From positions 1-64,000 of the forward strand of contig NZ_LIQH01000021.1 in assembly GCF_001418085.1 (NCBI RefSeq): a stretch of DNA of 64,000 nt, written 5' to 3'. The position numbers and the translations under genes are program-made. The DNA is from Lacinutrix algicola. GTDB taxonomy: Bacteria; Bacteroidota; Bacteroidia; Flavobacteriales; Flavobacteriaceae. The notes under the pieces are model-generated. The model was not told the origin of the DNA. It did not search any database and saw nothing but the letters and a program-made list of their open reading frames with translations. Shown here one piece after another: positions 9,827-18,675 of the stretch. Every line of letters begins with the position of its first letter. Positions within the stretch are counted from its first letter, which is position 1.

Positions 9827-10585
9827 CTAAACCTTTGGTTTTTTTCCGTCTTTGGTCTTAATTACAATAACACCATTTGATGCTCTCGAGCCATACAATG
9901 CAGCTGCACTTGGACCTTTTAATACAGATACTTCATCAATATCGTCCGAATTAACTTCCATAGCGCCATTTCCAAAATCTATTTCTTGAAAACCTGCAGC
10001 AGCTTCGTTTGTAAAATTAAAAACGGTGTTGTTATTAATAGGAATACCATCAACTACAAATAATGGGTTGTTGTTAGAAAATGAAGCTTCACCACGAATG
10101 GTTATTTTAGAAGACGAGCCAACTCCGGTTGCGCCTTGAGAAATAGTAACACCTGCTAGTTTTCCAGATAAATTATCAAGAAAGTTAACCGATTTTACTT
10201 CTGTTATGTCCTCAGATTTTAACGATTGTACAACGTAACCTAATTCTTTGGTATCGCGCTCAAGACCTAAAGCTGTAATTACAACTTCGTCTAAGGCAGA
10301 AGCATCTTCGGTTAGTTTAATGTCAATTTGTGTGTTGTTGCTAACAGTAATGGTTTGTGTTTTAAGACCTAAATAAGAAAACTTTAATTGGCTTAGTTGA
10401 TTGCTAACTTCAATAGTATAAAAACCATCTTCGTTGGTTGTTGTACCTTGATTGTTTTCTGTTGTAATGTTTACAAACGGTAAAGTGGTACCATCATTTT
10501 TACTGGTTACTGTACCAGAAATTATAATTTGTGCAAAGCTAAAACTTGATATAAGTAGCAATGCGCACAAGTAAATGTGTTTCAT
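9827..10585 (-). pseudogene. SusC-like TonB-dependent receptor, N-terminal part before frameshift
   Basis: A 252-residue segment with signal peptide (MKHIYLCALLLISSFSFAQ), a carboxypeptidase-regulatory-like domain (ISGTVTSKNDGTTLPFVNI to VSNNTQIDIKL) and a TonB plug domain (GKLAGVTISQGA, GDIDEV-like turn, VLKGPSAAALYGSRASNGV). It stops at a TAG three codons after an A7 run. The barrel continues in the -1 frame. The break may be a real mutation, a sequencing error in a homopolymer, or a programmed slip. It would be the outer-membrane import partner of the susD gene downstream. Confidence 0.87.
9839..9845 (-). other. A7 tract at the susC frameshift (possible slippery heptamer)
   Basis: On the coding strand the sequence reads GGAAAAAAACC. 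In the upstream frame it is GGA AAA AAA CCA followed soon by TAG. Slipping back one base at A-AAA-AAA gives ACC AAA GGT TTA and the complete receptor. The seven A residues sit exactly as an in-frame -1 slippery heptamer. Confidence 0.8.
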
Positions 10586-10616
10586 TAAAATATATTTTCA
10601 ATAGATTATTAAAGTT

Positions 10617-10636
10617 GAAACGAAGTGTCTCGTTTC
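10617..10636. other. Inverted repeat between the DUF2064 gene and susC
   Basis: GAAACGA and TCGTTTC form a 7-bp stem with a 6-base loop, 10 bp after the end of the transferase gene and about 30 bp before the susC start. The following minus-strand bases are AACTTTAAT, so it is a poor intrinsic terminator. It may be an mRNA processing or stability element. Confidence 0.4.
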
Positions 10637-10645
10637 TTTATATGT

Positions 10646-11329
10646 CTATGCCGAAAATATAAATGGAGAGCCTTTGTTGTAATTTAAAGCGGTTAAATTC
10701 AGCTTTAGGAACTGAAATATATGTGTTGTTTTCGCTTTCGCGGAAGTAATAATTAGTAATAAAATACTTTTAATTAAAGTAGAAATACTTCTGAAGCTGT
10801 CTGTAATTTTTTTAGCATCAGAAAAAGTGTCAATATCAGTAAGTGTTTCTAATAGAGAGACTTTAATGTTTTTTAAGGATAGTAGGTTGGTTATGCGTTG
10901 CCTTAATTTAGAGCTTTGCCATGGTAAAGTTTTAAACTGTTTTGCATTAAATTGTTCTTTACTTATTCCCATAAGATAAAAACCACCATCTTGAGATGGA
11001 CCTAAAACTAAAGTGTTAGTCTTAAGTTTTTTGTAAGCACTATTAATATGACTCACTTTTAAATGTGGTGTGTCATTACCAACAGTAATTACATTGTCGA
11101 AACCTTTATTAAAAACAGATTGAATAGCATTTGTAAAACGCTCTCCAAAGGTGTTTCCTATTTGTTGGGTTTCAGAAACAATAAAATAAGGCAATTTTGT
11201 TTGCTTTACTTTAGCTTCGATTTGTGTGTTTAAGGCTTGAAATAAAACAGTAGCATGTTGGAAAGGTTTGTTTAAACCTTCCGCTTTTGCAGAGTTTGCA
11301 AATATTAATATGGCTGTTTTATTTGTCAT
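10646..11329 (-). CDS. DUF2064 / TIGR04282-like transferase
   Basis: A 227-residue paralogue of the glycosyltransferase at 2594-3193. It keeps GNTFGERF, VGNDTPHL, GPSQDGGFYLMG and LTDIDTFSDA, but the N-terminal RxPxxGxxKSRL motif that normally binds the nucleotide is replaced by FANSAKAEGLNKP. The last 50 residues (from about ILLLIITSAKAK) are not family-like and overlap a short GC-rich hairpin sequence. It may act on a different donor or have lost catalysis. It is 69 bp downstream of arsS, so it is probably in the same transcript. Confidence 0.75.
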   Translation of the reverse strand: MTNKTAILIFANSAKAEGLNKPFQHATVLFQALNTQIEAKVKQTKLPYFIVSETQQIGNTFGERFTNAIQSVFNKGFDNVITVGNDTPHLKVSHINSAYKKLKTNTLVLGPSQDGGFYLMGISKEQFNAKQFKTLPWQSSKLRQRITNLLSLKNIKVSLLETLTDIDTFSDAKKITDSFRSISTLIKSILLLIITSAKAKTTHIFQFLKLNLTALNYNKGSPFIFSA

Positions 11330-11398
11330 AAATCATCTCCATAATAGAGATTTTATGTGTTTTGTTTTTCCACGTAAGCGGTAATATTTTGATTTATT

Positions 11399-12463
11399 TT
11401 AAGCTACAACACCTTGGCAGCTACTTCCTGCTCCAGCAGTACAACCATAACAATGTTGAGAAATCACGATGTTTCTACCTTCTAGTAATTCTTCTTGGTA
11501 TTCGCTAATGTGTTTAGATTTACTATTCACTGGTAATTCTAACATTTGGTTAAAATCACAATCAAATAAATAACCATCCCAACTTACAGACAATGTATTG
11601 GTGCACATTACGTTTTCTACAGCAGCCGGATTATAAGCTTCAACCAAAGCATACATGTAATCTTCGTAATTTTCTGAAGCAATTAAATAATCTAAAAAAC
11701 GAGCGATTGGTAAATTTGTGATGGCAAATAAACTATGGAAATTAATTCCAAAATCTTCCATCAAAGCTTTTTTGAAATCTTTTTCCATTGTGGCTTGGTC
11801 ACCAGGTAAATAAGCGCCATTAGGGTTGTAAACTAAATCCAACTTTAAATGACTACCAGGCATGCCATAACCGCGTTCGTTTAATTCTTGTAACGCTTTT
11901 ATAGACATATCAAAAACACCTTCACCTCTTTGTTTATCAGTTTTACCTCTTGTCCAGTGTGGCATAGAAGACACAACATGAATGTTGTATTTTTTAAAAA
12001 AGTCTGGTAAATCGTAATACTTTTTATTAGCACGAATAATGGTTAAATTAGAACGTACAATAAAGTCTTTTACACCAACTTTAGAGGCTTCCTCAACAAA
12101 CCATCTAAAATGTGGGTTCATTTCTGGCGCTCCACCTGTTAAATCTAACGTGTGTGCTCTAGTGGTTTTTATAACATCTAGAATTTGTTGCATGGTCTCA
12201 CGCGTCATTATTTCTTTTCTATCTGGACCTGCATCAACGTGGCAATGCTCGCAAACTTGATTGCACATATAGCCAACATTAATTTGTAAAATCTCAAGCT
12301 TTTTCGCTTTTAAAGGAAACTGATTTGTTTCCGAAATCTTATTCTTGAATGTTGGTAATTCACCATTCGCAAAAATACCGTTAGATAAAATATCTAATTG
12401 CTTATTGCTTTTTGCTAAATCGCTATCTCTTTTCTGTAATGACTGTGTTTTTAATTTACCCAT
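11399..12463 (-). CDS. arsS: Arsenosugar radical SAM enzyme ArsS
   Basis: A 354-residue radical SAM protein. The iron-sulfur motif CNQVCEHC is at residues 67-74, followed by DLTGGAPEMNPHF. The C-terminus carries the family's Cys-rich signature HCYGCTAGAGSSC. Proteins of this form add a 5'-deoxyadenosyl group from SAM to dimethylarsenite, giving the adenosyl precursor of arsenosugars; this is established for ArsS homologues and assigned here by similarity. In some relatives one Cys is selenocysteine, but here the frame uses ordinary codons throughout. It lies 92 bp downstream of the AhpD-like gene. Confidence 0.9.
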   Translation of the reverse strand: MGKLKTQSLQKRDSDLAKSNKQLDILSNGIFANGELPTFKNKISETNQFPLKAKKLEILQINVGYMCNQVCEHCHVDAGPDRKEIMTRETMQQILDVIKTTRAHTLDLTGGAPEMNPHFRWFVEEASKVGVKDFIVRSNLTIIRANKKYYDLPDFFKKYNIHVVSSMPHWTRGKTDKQRGEGVFDMSIKALQELNERGYGMPGSHLKLDLVYNPNGAYLPGDQATMEKDFKKALMEDFGINFHSLFAITNLPIARFLDYLIASENYEDYMYALVEAYNPAAVENVMCTNTLSVSWDGYLFDCDFNQMLELPVNSKSKHISEYQEELLEGRNIVISQHCYGCTAGAGSSCQGVVA

Positions 12464-12555
12464 TGTTAAGTTTAACTGTACTGTTTACGTAAAATTTGAG
12501 GTTTTAGTTTTAGGTCGTTAGATTTATTGCTAAAAAAGTAAAAAATGGTTTCTAC

Positions 12556-12891
12556 TTACATTTCTAGTTTATTCACTTTATTCATCATCTGAACACCGTG
12601 AACTAAAGTTGCTCCACTTTTTATAGCAGCACCAACATGTAAAGCTTCCATCATTTCTTCTTTGGTAATACCACGTTGTAATCCATCTTTAGTATAGGCG
12701 TCTATACAGTAAGGACATTGTTCTGTGTGTGCTACAGCGAGTGCTATAAGTGATTTTTCTCTTGCGGTAAGTGCACCTTCTTCGAAGACTTTACCGTAAT
12801 AGTCAAAAAACTTATCACCTAACTCTGGATTCCATTCACTTATTTTTCCAAATTTTCTTAAATCTGCTGGATCGTAATACGTTTTGCTCAT
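12556..12891 (-). CDS. AhpD-like protein of arsenosugar clusters
   Basis: A 111-residue carboxymuconolactone decarboxylase/AhpD-family protein. The redox motif is EQCPYC with C59 and C62 and a preceding H55, as in alkylhydroperoxidase D. It is the first gene of the cluster and directly precedes arsS, the position where arsenosugar-associated peroxidase-like proteins are found. A role as thiol reductant for arsenic intermediates is plausible but inferred. Confidence 0.85.
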   Translation of the reverse strand: MSKTYYDPADLRKFGKISEWNPELGDKFFDYYGKVFEEGALTAREKSLIALAVAHTEQCPYCIDAYTKDGLQRGITKEEMMEALHVGAAIKSGATLVHGVQMMNKVNKLEM

Positions 12892-12960
12892 TATAATTTT
12901 AGTTTGTGCTAAGATATAAATCTATAATTTGTTGTCGGAGATAAATAATATACCTAACAA

Positions 12961-13002
12961 AAAAATGGACTTAACTTTATATATAAAGTTAAGTCCATTT
13001 TT
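12961..13002. terminator. Perfect 42-bp palindrome, likely bidirectional terminator
   Basis: Two 21-base arms (AAAAATGGACTTAACTTTATA and its exact complement) meet without a spacer. The A-rich and T-rich ends make a U-tract on either strand. It lies downstream of the small gene at 13022-13246 and upstream of the arsenosugar operon, so it should end minus-strand transcription from the former. Confidence 0.7.
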
Positions 13003-13021
13003 AATTTACTAGTTTCTTTTA

Positions 13022-13246
13022 TTAAGAAGATGGTCTTCCTTTAAGACGCTTTTCTATTTTTTGTTTTTTTTCGGTAACTCTTTTCATAACGTCCATAATC
13101 TTTTCATCCTTACTTTCTTTATAAAATTCATTTAAACCTAATATTATTGACTTACCTTTTCTTGAGGCTTTAACACGATCGCTAGTTGACATATTGCTCA
13201 TTTTCATATCTTCAAACTCTTGAGCTTCTATAAGTAACGTTTCCAT
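13022..13246 (-). CDS. Small hypothetical protein
   Basis: A 74-residue basic protein beginning METLLIEAQEFEDMKM, with SDRVKASRKGKSIILGLNEFYKESKD and a helical, Lys-rich end (VMKRVTEKKQKIEKRLKGRPSS). The open frame reaches 13312, but its first 22 residues look like translated AT-rich spacer, so the ATG at 13246 is preferred. No family is recognised. It is followed by a strong palindromic terminator, which supports it as a real transcription unit. Confidence 0.55.
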   Translation of the reverse strand: METLLIEAQEFEDMKMSNMSTSDRVKASRKGKSIILGLNEFYKESKDEKIMDVMKRVTEKKQKIEKRLKGRPSS

Positions 13247-13820
13247 ATAATTCTTTTTTGTATTTAATTCACAAAATAACGAAATATATTCAATTTTCGT
13301 ATAAATTTCCATAATAAAAATTGATTCTTAAATTGTGAAAACCAATTACTATAAATAAAAAAGAATCAGTTACTTGCGTAGATACTAGTGATTTCAGATG
13401 AAATTAGAGTAATTAAAGTCTTCCTTTATTTTTTGAATTTGAAACTATTTTATTTTTAAAAGCATTACATTCAAGTTCTTTATAAAATAATAATGTGGAA
13501 TTGGATTGAAATAGATTAATATTATTTCTTAACAAAAAATAGTTTCGCCTAGAGTATAATATACTTCCATTATTGCTGAGTATATTAAGCTTCCTAAGAA
13601 TCTCCATTTTAATTTAGAACAATTATTAGCTAAAAAGGAAATCGGAATATTAACTAAAAAGAATAGTGTTAAAATAGCGTCACTTCGAGTGAAATCTCTT
13701 TTGTAAATTTTATACTTAGACTGGATTTAACACAAACATCAAGAAGTTTTTTGTTGTTTAAAGGTTCTCGATACATTTCGATGAATAAGTTCAAACACTC
13801 GAACTGACGTAATTGTTTAT
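13247..13820. other. Intergenic region with repeat remnants
   Basis: No convincing gene was found. It contains TCACTTCGAGTGA, a small palindrome near 13,680, and one copy of the GTTCTCGATAC...CACTCGAAC element at 13763-13809. A 64-codon frame on the minus strand at 13413-13607 has no recognisable features and is treated as chance. Confidence 0.5.
13763..13809 (-). repeat. CGTCAGTTCGAGTG...GTATCGAGAAC intergenic element, copy 1
   Basis: On the minus strand it begins CGTCAGTTCGAGTG and ends GTATCGAGAACC, with a variable AT-rich centre. The ends are imperfect inverted repeats. A second copy is at 24906-24956. It lies just downstream of the guanine deaminase gene. Confidence 0.65.
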
Positions 13821-14294
13821 TTAGTATTCAGTTTTGTCAATTTTTTTAGTCCATTCTTGAAAAGGCTCTAATGCAATTTCGCGCGCTAATTGCTCAAACG
13901 GGATACTTCTTTCTGAGTATGGTAATGGAATTTCTTTATAAATAAATTCGTCATCAAAACCAATATTGGCAGCATCTACTTGATTGCTTCCGTAATATAC
14001 TTTGTCTGGTCTAGCCCAGTAAATAGCGCCTAAACACATTGGACAAGGTTCACAAGAAGTGTATATTTCGCAACCATCTAATTGAAACGAGTCTAAATTT
14101 TTACAAGCATCTCTAATAGCTGTAACCTCTGCATGTGCAGTTGGATCGTTAGTAGAGGTTACTTTATTGTTTCCACGTCCTACAATTTTTCCGTCTTTAA
14201 CAACGACACAACCAAATGGCCCACCTTCGTTGTTGTTCATTCCTTTTAAAGCTGCGTTTACAGCTTCTTTCATAAATTGATCTTTATTACTCAT
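13821..14294 (-). CDS. guaD: Guanine deaminase (cytidine-deaminase-like fold)
   Basis: A 157-residue nucleoside/nucleobase deaminase with both zinc motifs: TAHAEVTAI (His-Ala-Glu) and SCEPCPMCLGAIYWAR. Length and the sequence around EAVNAALKGMNNNEGGPFG and the FDDEFIYKE tail resemble the Bacillus GuaD type rather than the tRNA adenosine deaminase TadA. It would convert guanine to xanthine in the cytoplasm. The gene appears monocistronic, divergent from the ilv leader. tRNA-specific deaminase is the alternative. Confidence 0.85.
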   Translation of the reverse strand: MSNKDQFMKEAVNAALKGMNNNEGGPFGCVVVKDGKIVGRGNNKVTSTNDPTAHAEVTAIRDACKNLDSFQLDGCEIYTSCEPCPMCLGAIYWARPDKVYYGSNQVDAANIGFDDEFIYKEIPLPYSERSIPFEQLAREIALEPFQEWTKKIDKTEY

Positions 14295-14349
14295 CTTGTA
14301 TTTTTATTTTTTTCTAACAAGCTAATATACCATTTTTTGTTTTTTATTA

Positions 14350-14387
14350 TTTGATTTAGGAAACCAAAAAATAATTTCTAATATTTG
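14350..14387 (+). promoter_or_regulatory. Possible promoter of the ilv leader
   Basis: A TTTG at 14350-14353 and TAATATTTG at 14379-14387 resemble the Bacteroidota -33 (TTTG) and -7 (TAnnTTTG) boxes, although both spacings are slightly off. Transcription would start only a few bases before the leader ATG at 14396. Confidence 0.25.
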
Positions 14388-14395
14388 GGGTATCA

Positions 14396-14470
14396 ATGAA
14401 AAAACAAGTCATTAATATCATTTCTATTATTCGCATCGTGATTATTTCACGAAGTCAGGGAATGCTATGA
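14396..14470 (+). CDS. Ile/Val-rich leader peptide of the ilv operon
   Basis: A 24-codon frame, ATG to TGA, that translates as MKKQVINIISIIRIVIIS and then RSQGML. It has 8 Ile and 2 Val among 24 residues, packed into codons 5-17, which is the hallmark of an attenuator leader for branched-chain amino acid genes. A GTGA-TTATT-TCAC hairpin overlaps the Ile codons. An intrinsic-terminator hairpin starts 24 bp after the stop, and ilvD follows. A ribosome stalled for charged Ile-tRNA would change folding of the leader RNA and let transcription proceed. Function is inferred, but the codon bias is unlikely to be chance in this location. Confidence 0.68.
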   Translation: MKKQVINIISIIRIVIISRSQGML

Positions 14471-14494
14471 TGAATTAAAATATATGATTTATTT

Positions 14495-14524
14495 AAAGCC
14501 TTCCTTTTTGGAAGGCTTTTTTTA
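14495..14524 (+). terminator. Attenuator-type terminator before ilvD
   Basis: AAAGCCTTCC and GGAAGGCTTT form a perfect 10-bp stem with a TTTTT loop, followed by a T run. No gene upstream on this strand needs terminating except the leader peptide, so it fits an attenuator. A short GGGAA upstream (14457-14462) could pair with TTCC of the left arm as a weak alternative fold. Confidence 0.75.
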
Positions 14525-14686
14525 TATAAAAAAATAAGGTAATTGGGCATCATAAAAGAACTTGCTTAAGTGCTTAGTAATCAATGGCTTAATTATGTGT
14601 CGCTGATGTTGGATTTAGAGTAAAAATAAGAACTGCTAATTATCAAAGAAAAGCAAAGAAGTACTTTCGATTTATCAAATAAAGAT

Positions 14687-16366
14687 ATGAGTCAATTAAA
14701 CAAATACAGTAAAACAGTAACGCAAGATCCAACACAACCAGCAGCCCAAGCTATGCTTCATGCTATTGGATTGACTAAAGAGGATTTTTTTAAACCTATT
14801 ATAGGTATTGCGAGTACAGGTTATGAGGGTAATCCATGCAATATGCATCTTAATGATTTAGCAAAATTAGTTAAGGAGGGAACAAAAAATAAAGATATTA
14901 TCGGTCTGATTTTTAATACTATTGGGGTTAGTGACGGTATTTCTATGGGTACTCCAGGAATGCGTTATTCGTTACCGTCTCGAGATATTATTGCAGATTC
15001 TATGGAAACGGTAGTGCAAGCTATGAGTTACGATGGTTTAATTACTGTTGTAGGTTGCGATAAAAATATGCCTGGCGCATTAATAGCTATGATTCGTTTA
15101 AATAGGCCCAGTGTTTTGGTGTATGGAGGAACTATAGATTCTGGTTGTCATAACGGACAAAAATTAGATGTCGTTTCTGCTTTCGAAGCTTGGGGAAGCA
15201 AGGTTGCTGGAACCATGGAAGAAACAGAATATCAAAACATTGTTGAAAAAGCATGTCCAGGTGCTGGAGCTTGTGGAGGAATGTATACAGCAAATACTAT
15301 GGCTTCTGCAATTGAGGCTTTAGGGATGACGTTGCCTTTTAATTCTTCTAATCCTGCGCTAAGCGGTGCTAAAAAAGAAGAGTCGGTTAGAGCAGGTGAA
15401 GCCTTAAGATTGCTTTTAGAAAAAGATATAAAACCAAGTGATATAATTACTAGAAAATCGCTAGAAAACGCAGTACGATTAGTAACTATTTTAGGAGGTT
15501 CTACTAACGCAGTATTACACTTTTTAGCAATTGCAAGAGCTGCTCAAATAGATTTTACACTTAAAGATTTTCAAGATATAAGTGATAATACACCATTTTT
15601 AGCCGATTTAAAACCTAGTGGAAAATACCTAATGGAAGATGTTCATGCTGTTGGCGGAATTCCTGCAGTTATGAAATACCTGCTTAAAAAAGGAATGCTT
15701 CACGGTGATTGTTTAACTGTTACAGGAAAAACAATTGCTGAAAATTTATTAGATGTTGCCGATTTAACCGAAGGTCAAGATGTTATTAAGTCAATAGAAG
15801 ATCCTATTAAAATTTCTGGACATTTAAGAATGCTTTATGGAAATTTAGCAACCGAAGGAAGTGTTGCTAAAATAACGGGAAAAGAAGGTTTGAAATTTAA
15901 AGGTAAAGCAAAAGTTTTTGAAGGCGAATATGCTGCAAATGATGGTATAAGAGACGGATTAGTAGAAAAAGGAGATGTGGTAGTCATAAGATACGAAGGT
16001 CCAAAAGGAGGTCCAGGAATGCCAGAAATGTTAAAGCCAACTGCTGCAATTATGGGAGCAGGTTTGGGTAAAGATGTCGCACTAATTACAGACGGACGTT
16101 TTTCTGGAGGAACACATGGTTTTGTTGTAGGGCATATTACTCCTGAAGCACAAGAAGGAGGGAATCTAGCACTTGTAAAAGATGGAGATGTAATTACTAT
16201 TGATGCTGAAACTAATAGTATTGTTTTAGAAGTTTCAGATCAAGAATTACAAAAAAGAAGACAATCATGGAAAGCACCAGATTTAAAATTTAAAAGAGGT
16301 GTGTTGTATAAATATGCTAAAACCGTATCATCTGCATCAAAAGGATGTGTTACTGACGAGTTTTAA
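14687..16366 (+). CDS. ilvD: Dihydroxy-acid dehydratase
   Basis: 559 residues, the normal length. It dehydrates dihydroxy-isovalerate and dihydroxy-methylvalerate to the keto acids of valine and isoleucine. Cluster and active-site Cys motifs are present: [16 protein letters not shown] and [16 protein letters not shown]. It is the first structural gene of ilvDBNCA. The operon lies behind an Ile-rich leader and hairpin, suggesting attenuation by branched-chain amino acid supply. Confidence 0.95.
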   Translation: MSQLNKYSKTVTQDPTQPAAQAMLHAIGLTKEDFFKPIIGIASTGYEGNPCNMHLNDLAKLVKEGTKNKDIIGLIFNTIGVSDGISMGTPGMRYSLPSRDIIADSMETVVQAMSYDGLITVVGCDKNMPGALIAMIRLNRPSVLVYGGTIDSGCHNGQKLDVVSAFEAWGSKVAGTMEETEYQNIVEKACPGAGACGGMYTANTMASAIEALGMTLPFNSSNPALSGAKKEESVRAGEALRLLLEKDIKPSDIITRKSLENAVRLVTILGGSTNAVLHFLAIARAAQIDFTLKDFQDISDNTPFLADLKPSGKYLMEDVHAVGGIPAVMKYLLKKGMLHGDCLTVTGKTIAENLLDVADLTEGQDVIKSIEDPIKISGHLRMLYGNLATEGSVAKITGKEGLKFKGKAKVFEGEYAANDGIRDGLVEKGDVVVIRYEGPKGGPGMPEMLKPTAAIMGAGLGKDVALITDGRFSGGTHGFVVGHITPEAQEGGNLALVKDGDVITIDAETNSIVLEVSDQELQKRRQSWKAPDLKFKRGVLYKYAKTVSSASKGCVTDEF

Positions 16367-16398
16367 ACAAGAAATATAATAATCCTAACAAGATTAAT

Positions 16399-18132
16399 AT
16401 GGATACAAAAACAATAAAAAAAGAAACAAACACAACGCAAACTACAGAGCGTATTTCTGGTAGCGAAGCGGTTATCAGGTGTTTGTTAGCCGAAGGAGTT
16501 GATATCCTTTACGGTTATCCTGGAGGAGCAATAATGCCTGTTTATGACGAGCTTTATAAGTATCAAGATAAAATTCATCATGTACTAACACGTCATGAGC
16601 AAGGTGCAACACATTCGGCACAAGGTTATGCGCGTATTTCTGGTAAAGTTGGTGTTGCAATAGCAACGTCAGGACCAGGAGCTACAAACTTAATTACGGG
16701 TATCGCAGATGCCCAAATAGATAGTACGCCAATGGTCTGTATTACAGGTCAAGTGGCTTCGCATTTATTGGGTAGTGATGCGTTTCAGGAGACGGATATC
16801 GTTGGTATTTCTACGCCAGTCACCAAATGGAATTGTCAGGTTACCAAAGCTTCACAGATTCCGGAAGCAATGGCTAAAGCCTTTTATATTGCTAGAAGTG
16901 GACGTCCAGGACCTGTTTTAATAGATATTACAAAGGATGCTCAGTTTGAAGAGTTCGATTTTAAATACGAAAAATGTAAAGGGGTCAGAAGTTATATTCC
17001 GATTCCAAAATTAGACCAGACTTCGGTTGAAGCTGCTGCAAAATTAATTAATGCAGCAAAAAAACCGATGATTGTTTGGGGGCAAGGTGTTATTTTAGGT
17101 GAAGCTGAAGCCGAATTTAAAGCTGTAGTCGAAAAAGCAGGAATCCCTTCTGCTTGGACTATTTTGGGAGCAGGAGCAATTCCAACCTCCCATCCTTTAA
17201 ACATTGGTATGGTTGGTATGCATGGTAATTATGCACCAAATGTATTAACTAATGACTGTGATGTGTTAATTGCAATCGGTATGCGTTTTGACGATCGTGT
17301 TACTGGAAGTTTATCCACGTACGCTAAACAGGCAAAAGTGATTCATTTTGATATTGATCCAGCCGAAATAGATAAAAATGTAAAAACAGATGTGGCTGTT
17401 TTAGGTGATTCTAAAGAAAGTTTAGCCGCCTTATTGCCACTTTTAGAAGAAAAAACATATCCAGAATGGCATCAAAAGTTCAAGGATTTATATGCTATCG
17501 AATATGAAAAAGTCATAAAGCACGATTTACATCCTACAAAGGAAGGGTTGACAATGGCTGAGGTGTTAAAAGAAATTAATATCCAGACCAAAGGTGATGC
17601 GGCTATTGTAACAGATGTTGGGCAACACCAAATGATCGCTTGTCGTTATGCTAACTTCAATAAAACGAGAAGTAACATTACATCTGGTGGTTTAGGGACA
17701 ATGGGCTTTGGTCTGCCTGCTGCAATTGGAGCAAAAATGGCAGCTCCAGATCGTGAGGTCATTTCTATTTCTGGAGATGGTGGTTATCAAATGACTATTC
17801 AAGAATTAGGCACCATTTTTCAGCAAAAAGCAGGCGTTAAAATCGTGGTTTTAAATAATGAGTTTTTGGGTATGGTTAGGCAATGGCAAGAGATGTTTTT
17901 TGATAGGCGCTATGCATCTACCGAAATGACAAATCCAGATTTTGTTGCTATAGCAAAAGGTTATTTTATTCCAGCAGAGAAAGTAACAAAACGTGAAGAC
18001 TTAAAGGACGCTGTGGCTAAAATGATAAACACAGATGGCCCTTATTTTTTAGAGGTTTGTGTAGAAAAAGAAGGTAAAGTGTTCCCGATGATACCAACAG
18101 GAGCATCAGTTTCAGAAGTAAGACTAGAATAA
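16399..18132 (+). CDS. ilvB: Acetolactate synthase large subunit
   Basis: 577-residue thiamine-diphosphate enzyme. The catalytic Glu is in RHEQGATHSAQGYAR, and the ThDP/Mg motif is GDGGYQMTIQELG to VVLNNEFLGM. It condenses pyruvate with pyruvate or 2-oxobutyrate. It starts 32 bp after ilvD, and its small subunit follows 1 bp after its stop. An N-terminal Thr/Lys-rich extension of about 20 residues precedes the catalytic domain. Confidence 0.95.
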   Translation: MDTKTIKKETNTTQTTERISGSEAVIRCLLAEGVDILYGYPGGAIMPVYDELYKYQDKIHHVLTRHEQGATHSAQGYARISGKVGVAIATSGPGATNLITGIADAQIDSTPMVCITGQVASHLLGSDAFQETDIVGISTPVTKWNCQVTKASQIPEAMAKAFYIARSGRPGPVLIDITKDAQFEEFDFKYEKCKGVRSYIPIPKLDQTSVEAAAKLINAAKKPMIVWGQGVILGEAEAEFKAVVEKAGIPSAWTILGAGAIPTSHPLNIGMVGMHGNYAPNVLTNDCDVLIAIGMRFDDRVTGSLSTYAKQAKVIHFDIDPAEIDKNVKTDVAVLGDSKESLAALLPLLEEKTYPEWHQKFKDLYAIEYEKVIKHDLHPTKEGLTMAEVLKEINIQTKGDAAIVTDVGQHQMIACRYANFNKTRSNITSGGLGTMGFGLPAAIGAKMAAPDREVISISGDGGYQMTIQELGTIFQQKAGVKIVVLNNEFLGMVRQWQEMFFDRRYASTEMTNPDFVAIAKGYFIPAEKVTKREDLKDAVAKMINTDGPYFLEVCVEKEGKVFPMIPTGASVSEVRLE

Positions 18133-18133
18133 T

Positions 18134-18664
18134 ATGAGCGCAGAAAAACAATTATATACAGTATCTGTTTATACTGAAAACAATATAGGGTTGTTGAATA
18201 GAATTTCAGCAATATTCCAAAGAAGACATATCAATATAGAGAGCTTAAATACGTCGCCGTCAGAAATTGAAAGTGTGTCTAGATTTACGATTGTGATAAA
18301 TATGACTGAAGATAATATTAAAAAAATTATAGGTCAGATAGAAAAGCAAGTCGAGGTTATTAAGGCTTATTATCACACAGAAGACGAGATTATTTATCAA
18401 GAGTCTTGCATTTTTAAAATGAGATCAGCTTTGTTATTTGATGAGCGTCAAATTCAGAATATTATTAAAGAAAGTAACGCAAGAATTGTGACAGTAAATC
18501 GTGAGTTTTTTGTGATTGAAAAATCAGGACGAAAAGAGGAAATCGAATTATTACATAGAGAGTTAAGTGCTTTTGGGATCATGCAATTTACACGTTCAGG
18601 ACGTATTGCAGTATCTAAAGAAGAAATGAAAATATCAACAATGCTAGAAGCATTCCAACATTAA
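18134..18664 (+). CDS. ilvN: Acetolactate synthase small (regulatory) subunit
   Basis: 176 residues. An N-terminal ACT domain ([31 protein letters not shown]) binds feedback effector, followed by the C-terminal small-subunit domain ([11 protein letters not shown] to [15 protein letters not shown]). It activates the IlvB subunit and confers valine sensitivity in the family. The start is 1 bp after the ilvB stop, suggesting translational coupling. Confidence 0.93.
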   Translation: MSAEKQLYTVSVYTENNIGLLNRISAIFQRRHINIESLNTSPSEIESVSRFTIVINMTEDNIKKIIGQIEKQVEVIKAYYHTEDEIIYQESCIFKMRSALLFDERQIQNIIKESNARIVTVNREFFVIEKSGRKEEIELLHRELSAFGIMQFTRSGRIAVSKEEMKISTMLEAFQH

Positions 18665-18675
18665 AAAACAATACA

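Larger units (their letters stand above)
14295..14686. other. Leader region of the ilv operon
   Basis: This 392 bp gap holds the promoter-like motifs, the Ile-rich leader peptide and the hairpin listed separately, then about 160 bp of AT-rich untranslated sequence before ilvD with no further recognised element. Confidence 0.6.

Noticed and set aside
13413-13607. 64-codon minus-strand frame in the gap before the guanine deaminase
   Set aside because: Low-complexity AT-rich translation without recognisable motif or clear start context; treated as chance.
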